In this document: positions 1 to 8,049 of the stretch, piece by piece | Layout of the letters: every line of letters begins with the position of its first letter | Position numbering within the stretch: the stretch's first letter is position 1 | Source: Pseudonocardia sp. C8 | Lineage (GTDB): Bacteria; Actinomycetota; Actinomycetes; Mycobacteriales; Pseudonocardiaceae | Length of the DNA: 64,000 bases | Reading direction: 5' to 3' | Assembly (NCBI RefSeq): GCF_014267175.1 | Contig: NZ_JACMTR010000002.1 | Span: forward strand, 4,551,501-4,615,500 | Notes under the pieces: model-generated | What the model was told of the DNA's origin: nothing | Database searches by the model: none | The model's input: the letters and a program-made list of their open reading frames with translations, nothing else | Made by a program: the position numbers and the translations under genes

Positions 1-1729
1 CGGCGAGATCACCCCCGGCGACCGAACCGGTGAGCGTCACGTCGAGGTCGGTGAGCGCGAACTCGGTGTAGGACAGGCCGAACCCGAACGGGTACGCGAC
101 GTCGCTGCGGGTGGCGTCGTAGCCGCGGTAGCCGATGAAGATCCCCTCGCCGTAGCGCACGACCCGGGAGTCCCCCGGGAAGTTCAGGTACGACGGGTTG
201 TCCTCCAGCCGGTGCGGGACGGTCTCCGCGAGCCGGCCCGACGGGTTGACCGCGCCGGTGAGGACGTCGGCGATGGCGCCCCCGGCCGCCTGGCCACCGA
301 GCCAGGCCTCGACGAGCGCGGCGGCGTGCGGCTCGACGTCACCGAGCAGCACGGTGGCCCCGTTGACGAGCACGACGGCGACGGCGGTGTTCGCCGCGGC
401 GACGGCGCGCAGGGTGGCGATCTGGTTGGCGGGCAGGTTCATGTGGGTGCGGTCGAAGCCCTCGGACTCGTCGGCGCCGGGCAGGCCGAGCAGCATGACG
501 ACGGTGTCGGCGGCGGCCGCCGCGGTCACGGCCCCGGCGCGCAGCGCGTCGTCGGCCGCGCCGTCCCCGCCGATCGTGTAGCCGGGCGCGAAGGTCACCT
601 CACCGTGGGCCGCGGTCAGCTCGTCCAGCAGGGTCTCCAGGCTGGTCGGGTTCACCTGGGAGCTGCCGGCGCCCTGGTAGCGGGGCGTGCGGGCGAACTC
701 GCCGACGACCGCGACCCGCTCCGACGGCGCCAGCGGCAGCACCGGCGTGCCGCCGGCCGTCGACCCGTTCTTGAGCAGCACGACCGACTCGGCTGCGGCG
801 GCCCGGGCGAGGCGGTGGTGGGCGTCGGCGTCGAAGCCCTCGTCCAGCTCGAGCACGGCCATGCCCTTGTCGACCAGCTCGAGGACGGCCCGCACCCGGG
901 CGTCCAGGACCGCCTCGTCGAGCTCGCCGGCGCGGACCGCGGCGACGACCGCCTCCGGGCTCCGGGGCAGGTCGGGCGGCATCTCCAGGTCCAGCCCGGC
1001 CCACAGCGCGGGGACCCGGTGGTAGGCCGCGCCCCAGTCGGACACGACGAGCCCGTCGTAACCCCACTCGTCGCGCAGCACCGTGGTCAGCAGCCACGGG
1101 TTCTCCGACGCCGAGGTGCCGTTGACCTTGTTGTACGAGCACATCACCGTCCACGGCCTGCCGGCCGTCACGATCCGCTCGAACGCCGGGAGGTAGATCT
1201 CGCGCAGGGTCCGCTCGTCGACCTGCGCGTCGACCCGCATCCGGTCGGTCTCCTGGTTGTTGGCTGCGAAGTGCTTCAGCGAGGTGCCGACACCACGGGA
1301 CTGGATGCCCTCGACGATGCCCAGCCCGAGCTCACCGGCGAGGTGGGGGTCCTCGGAGAAGTACTCGAAGTTGCGCCCGCACAGCGGCGAGCGCTTCATG
1401 TTGATCCCCGGGCCGAGGACGACCGACAGGTTGCGGGCGCGTGCCTCCTGGCCCAGCGCGGCACCGATGCGGCGCAGCAGCGCGGGGTTCCAGCTGGACG
1501 CGACGGCCGACGCGGTGGGGAAGCAGGTGGCGGGCACGCTGTCCCCGAGCCCGACGTGGTCGCCGGCCCCGGGCTGGGCACGCAACCCGTGCGGGCCGTC
1601 CGCGACCATGATCGCGGGGATGCCGAGCCGTTCGACCGGGGCGGTGAACCAGAACGAGGAGCCGGACGTCAGCGACGCCTTCTCCGGCAACGTCAGGTCG
1701 TCGAGCAGTGCGGTGACGTCGAGGCTCAC
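1..1729 (-). CDS. Glycoside hydrolase family 3 beta-glucosidase-like protein, C-terminus cut by window edge
   Basis: A GTG start at 1729 sits just after an AAGGGA ribosome site; about 576 residues are visible and the frame is open to the left edge. The protein shows the GH3 N-terminal barrel (early GTSLKHFAANNQE segment), the nucleophile motif VVSDWG with Asp231 as the predicted catalytic nucleophile, then the alpha/beta sandwich with ESVVLLKN and a FGFGLSYTEF segment that normally precedes the fibronectin-like C-terminal domain. GH3 enzymes release terminal beta-D-glucose or related sugars from oligosaccharides and glycosides. No signal peptide is visible, so a cytoplasmic enzyme acting on imported sugar is likely. 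The exact sugar cannot be read from the sequence. It is divergent from the gene at 1936. Confidence 0.9.
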   Translation of the reverse strand, partial: MSLDVTALLDDLTLPEKASLTSGSSFWFTAPVERLGIPAIMVADGPHGLRAQPGAGDHVGLGDSVPATCFPTASAVASSWNPALLRRIGAALGQEARARNLSVVLGPGINMKRSPLCGRNFEYFSEDPHLAGELGLGIVEGIQSRGVGTSLKHFAANNQETDRMRVDAQVDERTLREIYLPAFERIVTAGRPWTVMCSYNKVNGTSASENPWLLTTVLRDEWGYDGLVVSDWGAAYHRVPALWAGLDLEMPPDLPRSPEAVVAAVRAGELDEAVLDARVRAVLELVDKGMAVLELDEGFDADAHHRLARAAAAESVVLLKNGSTAGGTPVLPLAPSERVAVVGEFARTPRYQGAGSSQVNPTSLETLLDELTAAHGEVTFAPGYTIGGDGAADDALRAGAVTAAAAADTVVMLLGLPGADESEGFDRTHMNLPANQIATLRAVAAANTAVAVVLVNGATVLLGDVEPHAAALVEAWLGGQAAGGAIADVLTGAVNPSGRLAETVPHRLEDNPSYLNFPGDSRVVRYGEGIFIGYRGYDATRSDVAYPFGFGLSYTEFALTDLDVTLTGSVAGGDLA

Positions 1730-1935
1730 GGGCGGTCCCTTCGGCGGCGGTGCGGGTGGCTCACCAGACTGCCGATGCGGCGCAGCCGACGCACCTGATC
1801 GCCGCCCGGGCACCGGCCGTGCACACCGACCGTCACCTGCGGCGCCCCCGGTCGGGGTATCGCCGTGACCCTCGTTCGGACCGGCCCGGGTGGGGTCTAG
1901 GTTTCGGCGGCGAACGCCGTGACAGGGAGGATCGC

Positions 1936-3726
1936 GTGGCGGGGTCTGTCACCGCCGGGGACGGCCGGAACGGGCACGTCCGCCCCCGCGCGAACCCGCG
2001 CCCGGACCCGGCGGCGCGACGGCGCCGGTTGTCCGAGGCCGCCGTCGTCCGTGCGGTGGTGTGGGCGGCCCGGATCGTCGGCCTGCTCACCGTGCTCACC
2101 GCGGTGCTGCCCGCGCCGCGCCGGATCCTGGGCGGTGAGCTGCGGAGCACCCTCGGCCTGCCGTCCGGGGTCGGGCTGGCCGCCCTGGTCGTGACGACGG
2201 TCGCGGGCGTCGGCCTGCTGCTGCTGGCGACCGGGTTGCGCCGCCGCAAGCAGCGCGCCTGGTGGGTCGCGACCGCGACGACGGCCTTCCTGGTCGTGGT
2301 CAACCTGCTGCACGTCCTCGACCAGCGGCACGGCCTCGTCCCGACCCTGCTGGTCGCCGCGCTGCTGGTCGCCCTGCTCGTCACCCGGCGCTACTTCGTC
2401 GCCGAGCAGGACCCCGGCGGCCTGGGCCGCGCGATCCGCACGGTCGTCCAGTTCGGGCTGTCCGGGTTCCTCGTCGTGTGGGTGCTGCTGGCGCTGAACC
2501 CGCGCCGGCTCGCGGACGACCCGCCGGTCGCAGCCCAGGCCGTGCACGCAGCGCTGTCGCTGGTCGGCGTGACCGGGCCGGTCTCATTCACGGCGGGTGC
2601 CGGCTGGCTGGACGACCTCACCGCCGCGGTCGGGCTCACCTTCGGCCTGGTCGCCGTCCTCACCGCCGGGTACCACCTGCTGCGCTCACCGGAACCCCGG
2701 CCGGTGCTGGAACCGGCGGACGAGCAGCGCCTGCGGACCCTGCTCGCGCAGCGCGGCGGCGACTCGCTCGGCTACTTCGCGCTGCGCCGCGACAAGGCGG
2801 CGGTGTTCTCGCACGGCGGCAAGTCGGCCGTGTCGTACCGGGTGCTGGCGGGGGTCGCGCTGGCCTCCGGGGATCCGGTGGGCGACGTCGGCGCGTGGCC
2901 GGGCGCGATCGAGGCGTTCCTCGCCGAGTGCACCCGCTACGGCTGGTCCCCCGCGGTGCTGGGGTGCTCCGAGCGTGGGGCGACGGCCTGGTCGAAGGCC
3001 GGGCTGGACGCGCTGGAGCTCGGTGACGAGGCCGTCCTGGAGACGGCGACGTTCACTCTGGACGGGCGCCCGATGCGCGGCGTCCGGCAGACCGTCAAGC
3101 GGATGCAGCGGATCGGGCACACCGTCTCGGTCCGGCGGCTGGGCGAGTACACCGACGACGAGCGGGCCGCGCTCGCCGAGCAGGCGCGCCGCTGGCGGGG
3201 TGGCGAGCACGAGCGCGGGTTCTCGATGACGTCGTCCCGGATCGCCGACCCGGCCGACCCGGATGCGGTGATCGTCACCGCGTTCCGGGAGGGGGAGCCG
3301 AGCGGGATGCTGCAGCTGGTGCCGTGGGGCCCGGACGGGCTCTCGCTCGACCTGATGGTCCGTGACGCCGGCGCCGACAACGGCGTCAACGAGCTCATGA
3401 TCGCCGAGCTGATGGCGGCCACGGCCCGCCTCGGCGTGACCCGGGTGTCGCTGAACTTCGCGGTGTTCCGGTCCGCGCTCGAGCGTGGCGAGCGGCTCGG
3501 GGCCGGTCCGGTGGCCCGGATCTGGGCCCGGCTGCTGCGGCTCGCGTCGCGCTGGTGGCAGATCGACTCGCTGTACCGGTTCAACGCGAAGTTCCGGCCC
3601 GCCTGGTACCCCCGCTACGTGCTGTTCCCTTCCGTGCGGGACCTGCCGCGGATCCTGCTCGTCGTGCTGGAGGCCGAGGGGTTCGGCGGGCGGCCATCCG
3701 CGCTGCTGCATCTGCTGCGCCGGTGA
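1936..3726 (+). CDS. MprF-like phosphatidylglycerol aminoacyltransferase (DUF2156), membrane protein
   Basis: The GTG at 1936 is chosen because AGGGAGG lies directly upstream; a longer upstream open frame has no ribosome site. The 596-residue protein has about six hydrophobic helices in residues 40-250, followed by a soluble DUF2156 domain (about 255-590) with the closing signature YRFNAKFRPAWYPRY. This matches the lipid-modifying half of MprF and of mycobacterial LysX, which transfers an aminoacyl group from tRNA to phosphatidylglycerol and lowers the negative charge of the membrane. Unlike LysX, no lysyl-tRNA synthetase domain is fused and none lies next to it, so the amino acid donor is unknown. 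It stands alone, with a palindromic repeat downstream. Confidence 0.82.
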   Translation: MAGSVTAGDGRNGHVRPRANPRPDPAARRRRLSEAAVVRAVVWAARIVGLLTVLTAVLPAPRRILGGELRSTLGLPSGVGLAALVVTTVAGVGLLLLATGLRRRKQRAWWVATATTAFLVVVNLLHVLDQRHGLVPTLLVAALLVALLVTRRYFVAEQDPGGLGRAIRTVVQFGLSGFLVVWVLLALNPRRLADDPPVAAQAVHAALSLVGVTGPVSFTAGAGWLDDLTAAVGLTFGLVAVLTAGYHLLRSPEPRPVLEPADEQRLRTLLAQRGGDSLGYFALRRDKAAVFSHGGKSAVSYRVLAGVALASGDPVGDVGAWPGAIEAFLAECTRYGWSPAVLGCSERGATAWSKAGLDALELGDEAVLETATFTLDGRPMRGVRQTVKRMQRIGHTVSVRRLGEYTDDERAALAEQARRWRGGEHERGFSMTSSRIADPADPDAVIVTAFREGEPSGMLQLVPWGPDGLSLDLMVRDAGADNGVNELMIAELMAATARLGVTRVSLNFAVFRSALERGERLGAGPVARIWARLLRLASRWWQIDSLYRFNAKFRPAWYPRYVLFPSVRDLPRILLVVLEAEGFGGRPSALLHLLRR

Positions 3727-3782
3727 CGACCGCACGGACCAGCGCCGGGTGCACCGTTCCGTCCGCCCGGATCACCCACGCC

Positions 3783-3836
3783 GACGTGCAGCTGAGCGTC
3801 CCATGGAGATCGACAATTCGCGCTCAGCTGCATCTC
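3783..3836. repeat. Palindromic intergenic repeat, copy 1
   Basis: Inverted arms at 3783-3798 and 3821-3836 (core GTGCAGCTGAGCG / CGCTCAGCTGCA) are separated by 22 bases. The right arm is followed by TCTCGGCGGG. A related palindrome lies at 35475-35509 and a left-arm-only copy at 40601, so this belongs to a dispersed family. It could fold as an RNA hairpin at the 3' end of the MprF-like gene. Confidence 0.6.
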
Positions 3837-3953
3837 GGCGGGATTCGCGAGAGCGGGGGCGGCGCGGCGCAGGGCGGGGCGGGGCGAGCCGGCGCGGGAC
3901 CGCCGTGACGCCCGGTGCCGGTGGCGCGCACGGCGGATCGCCACAATGGCCCC

Positions 3954-5999
3954 GTGGACTTCCGCTCCGTCTATCGCCACCACTTCCTGCGGGCCGCCGC
4001 GACGACGCTGCACACCGCGATGGCCCGGCCGGACGCGAACGCCGCCGCCGTGCTGGACATCGCGCGCGAGTGCCACGACGACGGCGTCGGGCTGGTCGTG
4101 TTCCCGGAGCTGACCCTGTCCGGCTACTCGATCGAGGACATCCTGCTGCAGGACACGCTCCTCGAGGCCGTCGAGCGGGAGCTGGTGACGCTGGCGGAGG
4201 CGACGACCGACCTGCTGCCGGTGCTGGTCGTCGGGGCGCCGCTGCGGTACCGGCACCGGCTGTACAACTGCGCCGTGGTCATCCACCGGGGCCGGATCCT
4301 CGGGGTGGCGCCGAAGTCGTACCTGCCGACCTACCGCGAGTTCTACGAGCGCCGCCAGGTCGCGGCCGGTGACGACGTCCGCGGGGCGACCATCCACATC
4401 GGGGGCGACGGGTACCCGTTCGGCCCCGACCTTCTCTTCGCCGCGGAGGACCTGCCGGGGTTCGTGCTGCACGTCGAGATCTGCGAGGACGTCTGGGTGC
4501 CGATCCCGCCGTCGGCCGAGGCCGCGCTGGCCGGGGCCACCGTGCTGGCGAACCTGTCCGGCTCGCCGATCACGGTCGGCCGCGCCGAGGACCGGCGCCT
4601 GCTGTGCCGGTCGACGTCGTCGCGCTGCCTGGCCGGCTACGTCTTCGCCGCCGCGGGCGAGGGCGAGTCCACGACGGACGTCTCGTGGGACGGCCAGACG
4701 ATGATCTACGAGAACGGCGAGCGGCTCGCCGAGTCCGACCGCTTCCCGGAGGGGCCCCGCCGGGCCGTCGCCGACCTCGACCTGGACCTCATCGCCGCCG
4801 AGCGGCGCCGGCAGGGCACCTTCGACGACAACCGCCGCACGCACGCCGCCCGCACCGGCGGCTTCCGGACGGTGGGCTTCCGGCTCGACCCGCCGGGGCA
4901 CGACATCGGCCTGCGCCGCACCGTGGAGCGCTTCCCGTTCGTGCCGGCGGACCCGGCGCGGCTCGAGCAGGACTGCTACGAGGCGTACTCGATCCAGGTC
5001 GCCGGGCTGGAGCAGCGGTTGCGCGCGATCGGCCAGCCGAAGGTCGTGATCGGGGTGTCCGGGGGGCTCGACTCCACCCACGCCCTCATCGTCGCGGCCC
5101 GCGCGATGGACCGTCTGGGACGCCCGCGCAGTGACGTCCTCGCGTTCACGATGCCCGGGTTCGCCACCTCCGACCACACCCGCTCCAACGCGGTCGCGCT
5201 GTCCAAGGCGCTCGGGGTCACGTTCTCGACCCTCGACATCACCGGCACCGCGCGCACGATGCTCGCCGAGATCGGGCACCCGTTCGGCCGCGGCGAGCCG
5301 GTCTACGACGTCACCTTCGAGAACGTCCAGGCCGGGCTGCGCACCGACTACCTGTTCCGGCTGGCCAATCAGCGCGGCGGGATCGTGCTCGGCACCGGGG
5401 ACCTCTCCGAGCTGGCCCTGGGCTGGTCGACCTACGGCGTCGGCGACCAGATGTCGCACTACAACGTCAACGGCGGAGTCCCGAAGACGCTGATGCAGCA
5501 CCTGATCCGCTGGGTGATCTCCTCGAAGCAGTTCGACGACACGGTGTCCGGGGTGCTGCAGTCGGTGCTCGACACCGAGATCACCCCGGAGCTGGTGCCC
5601 GCCGACGGCACCCGGGAGATCCAGTCCAGCCAGGCGACCGTCGGGCCGTACGCGCTGCAGGACTTCACGCTCTGGTACACGCTGCGGCTCGGCTTCCGCC
5701 CGTCGAAGATCGCCTTCCTCGCCGGGCACGCCTGGTCCGACCCGTCAGACGGCGCCTGGCCGCCCGGGTTCCCCGAGGGCGAGCGCCCCGCCTACACCGC
5801 GGCGGAGATCCGGAGCTGGCTGCAGGTCTTCGCGAAGCGCTTCTTCGCCTTCGCCCAGTTCAAACGCTCGGCGCTGCCCAACGGTCCGAAGGTCTCGGCC
5901 GGGGGCGCGCTCTCGCCGCGCGGGGACTGGCGGGCGCCGTCGGACATGTCGGCGGCGCTGTGGCTCGCCGAGATCGAGCGCGAGGTCCCGGAGACCTGA
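3954..5999 (+). CDS. nadE: Glutamine-dependent NAD+ synthetase
   Basis: This is the last step of NAD synthesis: deamido-NAD is amidated with ATP, using ammonia released from glutamine. The 681-residue protein has an N-terminal nitrilase-fold glutaminase (triad Glu52 in FPELTLSG, a Lys in [12 protein letters not shown], and the Cys of EICEDVWVP) and a C-terminal synthetase with the PP-loop SGGLDSTHA. Length and wording closely follow the two-domain enzyme of Mycobacterium tuberculosis. GTG at 3954 is chosen because the product then begins [10 protein letters not shown] as in that family; an upstream in-frame start at 3915 would add 13 unmatched residues. It is transcribed alone. Confidence 0.96.
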   Translation: MDFRSVYRHHFLRAAATTLHTAMARPDANAAAVLDIARECHDDGVGLVVFPELTLSGYSIEDILLQDTLLEAVERELVTLAEATTDLLPVLVVGAPLRYRHRLYNCAVVIHRGRILGVAPKSYLPTYREFYERRQVAAGDDVRGATIHIGGDGYPFGPDLLFAAEDLPGFVLHVEICEDVWVPIPPSAEAALAGATVLANLSGSPITVGRAEDRRLLCRSTSSRCLAGYVFAAAGEGESTTDVSWDGQTMIYENGERLAESDRFPEGPRRAVADLDLDLIAAERRRQGTFDDNRRTHAARTGGFRTVGFRLDPPGHDIGLRRTVERFPFVPADPARLEQDCYEAYSIQVAGLEQRLRAIGQPKVVIGVSGGLDSTHALIVAARAMDRLGRPRSDVLAFTMPGFATSDHTRSNAVALSKALGVTFSTLDITGTARTMLAEIGHPFGRGEPVYDVTFENVQAGLRTDYLFRLANQRGGIVLGTGDLSELALGWSTYGVGDQMSHYNVNGGVPKTLMQHLIRWVISSKQFDDTVSGVLQSVLDTEITPELVPADGTREIQSSQATVGPYALQDFTLWYTLRLGFRPSKIAFLAGHAWSDPSDGAWPPGFPEGERPAYTAAEIRSWLQVFAKRFFAFAQFKRSALPNGPKVSAGGALSPRGDWRAPSDMSAALWLAEIEREVPET

Positions 6000-6328
6000 C
6001 CCGGCGCCGCCCGCGGGGGTGGTCCGCTCGCACGTCCAGCGTCTCCGGCATGCCTGTCGTCGTGCCCGTCACACCGGTCACCGATCGACGGCGCATCTCA
6101 CCGAGCGGTGTGCGGTGCCACGTGCCGCCCGTGGCCGGCCCCTGCGTTCCGGTGCCCGGGGCCTGGCGGCCGGCCGGTCCGGGCCGTGAGCTGGGTGGAA
6201 ACACCCTCGACTGTGGATCTGCAGGGCCGCGCGGCGGCGGCCGTGAGGGCCGGAGGGCGCCCACTCCCCTGAGCCGGCCGGGTGATCAGGACTACTACTG
6301 TCGCCGGCAATCGACCTGGAGGTGAGTC
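6000..6328. other. Intergenic stretch without a gene
   Basis: This lies between nadE and the small gene at 6329. I see no reading frame with family likeness and no clear terminator. Its last part must carry the promoter and the GGAGG ribosome site (6318-6322) of the small gene. Confidence 0.5.
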
Positions 6329-6595
6329 TTGGCGCTCGCGAACATCCTGTCCGAGATGCCCGATCTGCTCGCGCGGACCCTGGAGGAGCACACCCCCGAT
6401 TCCGAGGGGTTCTGCCGGGAGTGCCGGGACGCCACCGGCGTCAGCGCGACGTGGCCGTGCGTCACCCGCGAGGTCGCCGAACGGGCTCGCTCCCTGAACG
6501 GCACCGGCGCCGGCAGCGACACCGACACGGTCGCCGCGCGCCGCCGGGCCCGGGACCTCAACGGCGCCGGGACCGGCCGGCACACGTCCGCCTGA
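6329..6595 (+). CDS. Small cysteine-containing protein of unknown function
   Basis: The 88-residue product starts at a TTG preceded by GGAGG six bases upstream. The first half is helical; then comes a compact cysteine cluster GFCRECRD...WPC, followed by an Arg/Ala/Gly-rich tail. Similar short proteins with a Cys-x-x-Cys...Trp-Pro-Cys block are common and uncharacterised in Pseudonocardiaceae (from memory). The cysteines could bind zinc, but only three are close together. Only six bases separate its stop from the stop of the convergent MFS gene, so there is no room for a separate terminator. I do not know its function. Confidence 0.6.
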   Translation: MALANILSEMPDLLARTLEEHTPDSEGFCRECRDATGVSATWPCVTREVAERARSLNGTGAGSDTDTVAARRRARDLNGAGTGRHTSA

Positions 6596-6601
6596 CCCGC
6601 G

Positions 6602-7939
6602 TCAGGACAGCCGGGCCGGCGCGTCCGGGCGGTGCGTCTCGCGGATGAACACGATCGCCACCAGCGAGATCACCGCGACGACGACCATGTAGACCGCGAC
6701 GGCCGTCGACGTGCCGTAGCCCTGCTGCAGCGCGGTGGCGATCAGCGGCGCGAAGCCGCCGCCGAGCACCGCGCCGACGGCGTAGGAGAACGAGGCCCCG
6801 CTGTAGCGGTAGCGCGCCTCGAACATCTCCGCGAACAAGGCCGACTGCGGCCCGTAGGACAGCCCCAGCGCGGCCGTCAACACGACCACGGCGACCACCA
6901 TCGCGGGGAACGCCGTCGTGTCCAGCAGCAGGAAGAACGGGACCGGCCACAGGACCAGCAGCACCGAGCCGACGAGGTAGGCCCGCTTCCGGCCGACCCG
7001 GTCCGACCAGATCGCGCCGCCGACGATGCTGGCCAGCCAGCTCACCGAGCCGATGACCACCACGACGATCATGATGTTGCGCGGGACCTTTAGCACCTGA
7101 GTCCCGTAGGACAGCAGGTAGGCCAGGAAGATGTAGCCGATCGCGTTGTTCGCGATGAAGCTCAGCGAGGCGAGCACCAGCTCGCGCGGCCGGTGGGCGA
7201 ACACCTCGACGATCGGCGCGCGGCTGCGCGTGCGGTTCTCCCGCAGCATCGCGAAGACCGGGCTCTCCTCGACCCGCAGCCGGATCACCAGGCCGACGAC
7301 GACCAGCAGGATCGACAGCAGGAACGGGATCCGCCACCCCCAGGCCGCGAACTGCTCCGGCGTGGTCAGGTTGGAGACGGCGAGGAACACCAGCTGGGCG
7401 AGGATCAGCCCGGCCGGGACACCGACCTGCGGGAACGAGCCGTAGCGGCCGCGCCGGTCGGGCGGCGCGTGCTCGACCGACATCAGTGCGGCGCCGCCCC
7501 ACTCGCCGCCGGCGGACAGTCCCTGCAGCAGCCGCAGGACGACGAGCAGCACCGGCGCGGCCACCCCGATCTGCGCGTAGGTCGGCAGCAGCCCGACGCC
7601 GACCGTCGCGAAGCCCATCAGCAGGAGCGAGGCGACCAGCATCCGTTTGCGGCCGACGAGGTCACCGAAGTGCCCCCAGACGACGCCGCCGAGCGGCCGG
7701 GCGACGAGGCCGACGCCCAGCGTCGCGAAGGCGGCGAGCGTGCCCGACGCCGCGGACAGCGTCGAGAAGAACTGGCTGTTGAACACCAGGGCCGCAGCCG
7801 TGGCGTAGATGAAGAAGTCGTACCACTCGATCGTCGTGCCGATCGCGCTCGTGACGGCGACGCGGCGGACCTGCTGTGGAGCGGAGCCGGTGGTGTCGGC
7901 GACGCTCCCGCCACCCGCGTGCGGGTCGGTGGATGCCAT
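6602..7939 (-). CDS. MFS transporter, metabolite:proton symporter (MHS) type
   Basis: The 445-residue protein has twelve predicted membrane helices. Typical MHS features are IGTTIEWYDFFIYATAAAL at the first helix, the GHFGDLVGRKRML loop between helices 2 and 3, and the GLSAGGEWGGAALM segment. MHS members such as ProP, ShiA and KgtP import organic acids, betaines or aromatic acids with protons; the substrate here cannot be decided. ATG at 7939 follows a GGGGGAGAA ribosome site; upstream in-frame sequence shows no likeness. It is the second gene after PhoX on the same strand, with 110 bases between them, so co-transcription is possible but unproven. Confidence 0.9.
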   Translation of the reverse strand: MASTDPHAGGGSVADTTGSAPQQVRRVAVTSAIGTTIEWYDFFIYATAAALVFNSQFFSTLSAASGTLAAFATLGVGLVARPLGGVVWGHFGDLVGRKRMLVASLLLMGFATVGVGLLPTYAQIGVAAPVLLVVLRLLQGLSAGGEWGGAALMSVEHAPPDRRGRYGSFPQVGVPAGLILAQLVFLAVSNLTTPEQFAAWGWRIPFLLSILLVVVGLVIRLRVEESPVFAMLRENRTRSRAPIVEVFAHRPRELVLASLSFIANNAIGYIFLAYLLSYGTQVLKVPRNIMIVVVVIGSVSWLASIVGGAIWSDRVGRKRAYLVGSVLLVLWPVPFFLLLDTTAFPAMVVAVVVLTAALGLSYGPQSALFAEMFEARYRYSGASFSYAVGAVLGGGFAPLIATALQQGYGTSTAVAVYMVVVAVISLVAIVFIRETHRPDAPARLS

Positions 7940-8049
7940 GCGGATTCTCCCCCGGGCCGGACTCCGGTGTCCCGGCCCGGCGGATACTCTGCACCGAACG
8001 TCCGGTCGGGTAAAGGGGTGGCGTCCGACGAGTAGCGGCACCCGCCGGG

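Noticed and set aside
212..1798. Long open frame on the plus strand, opposite the GH3 gene
   Set aside because: It is a low-complexity shadow rich in Arg, Gly and Asp. The minus strand carries clear GH3 motifs and a proper start.
3915..3953. Longer nadE start
   Set aside because: The extra 13 residues have no counterpart in the family, whereas GTG 3954 gives the conserved N-terminus.
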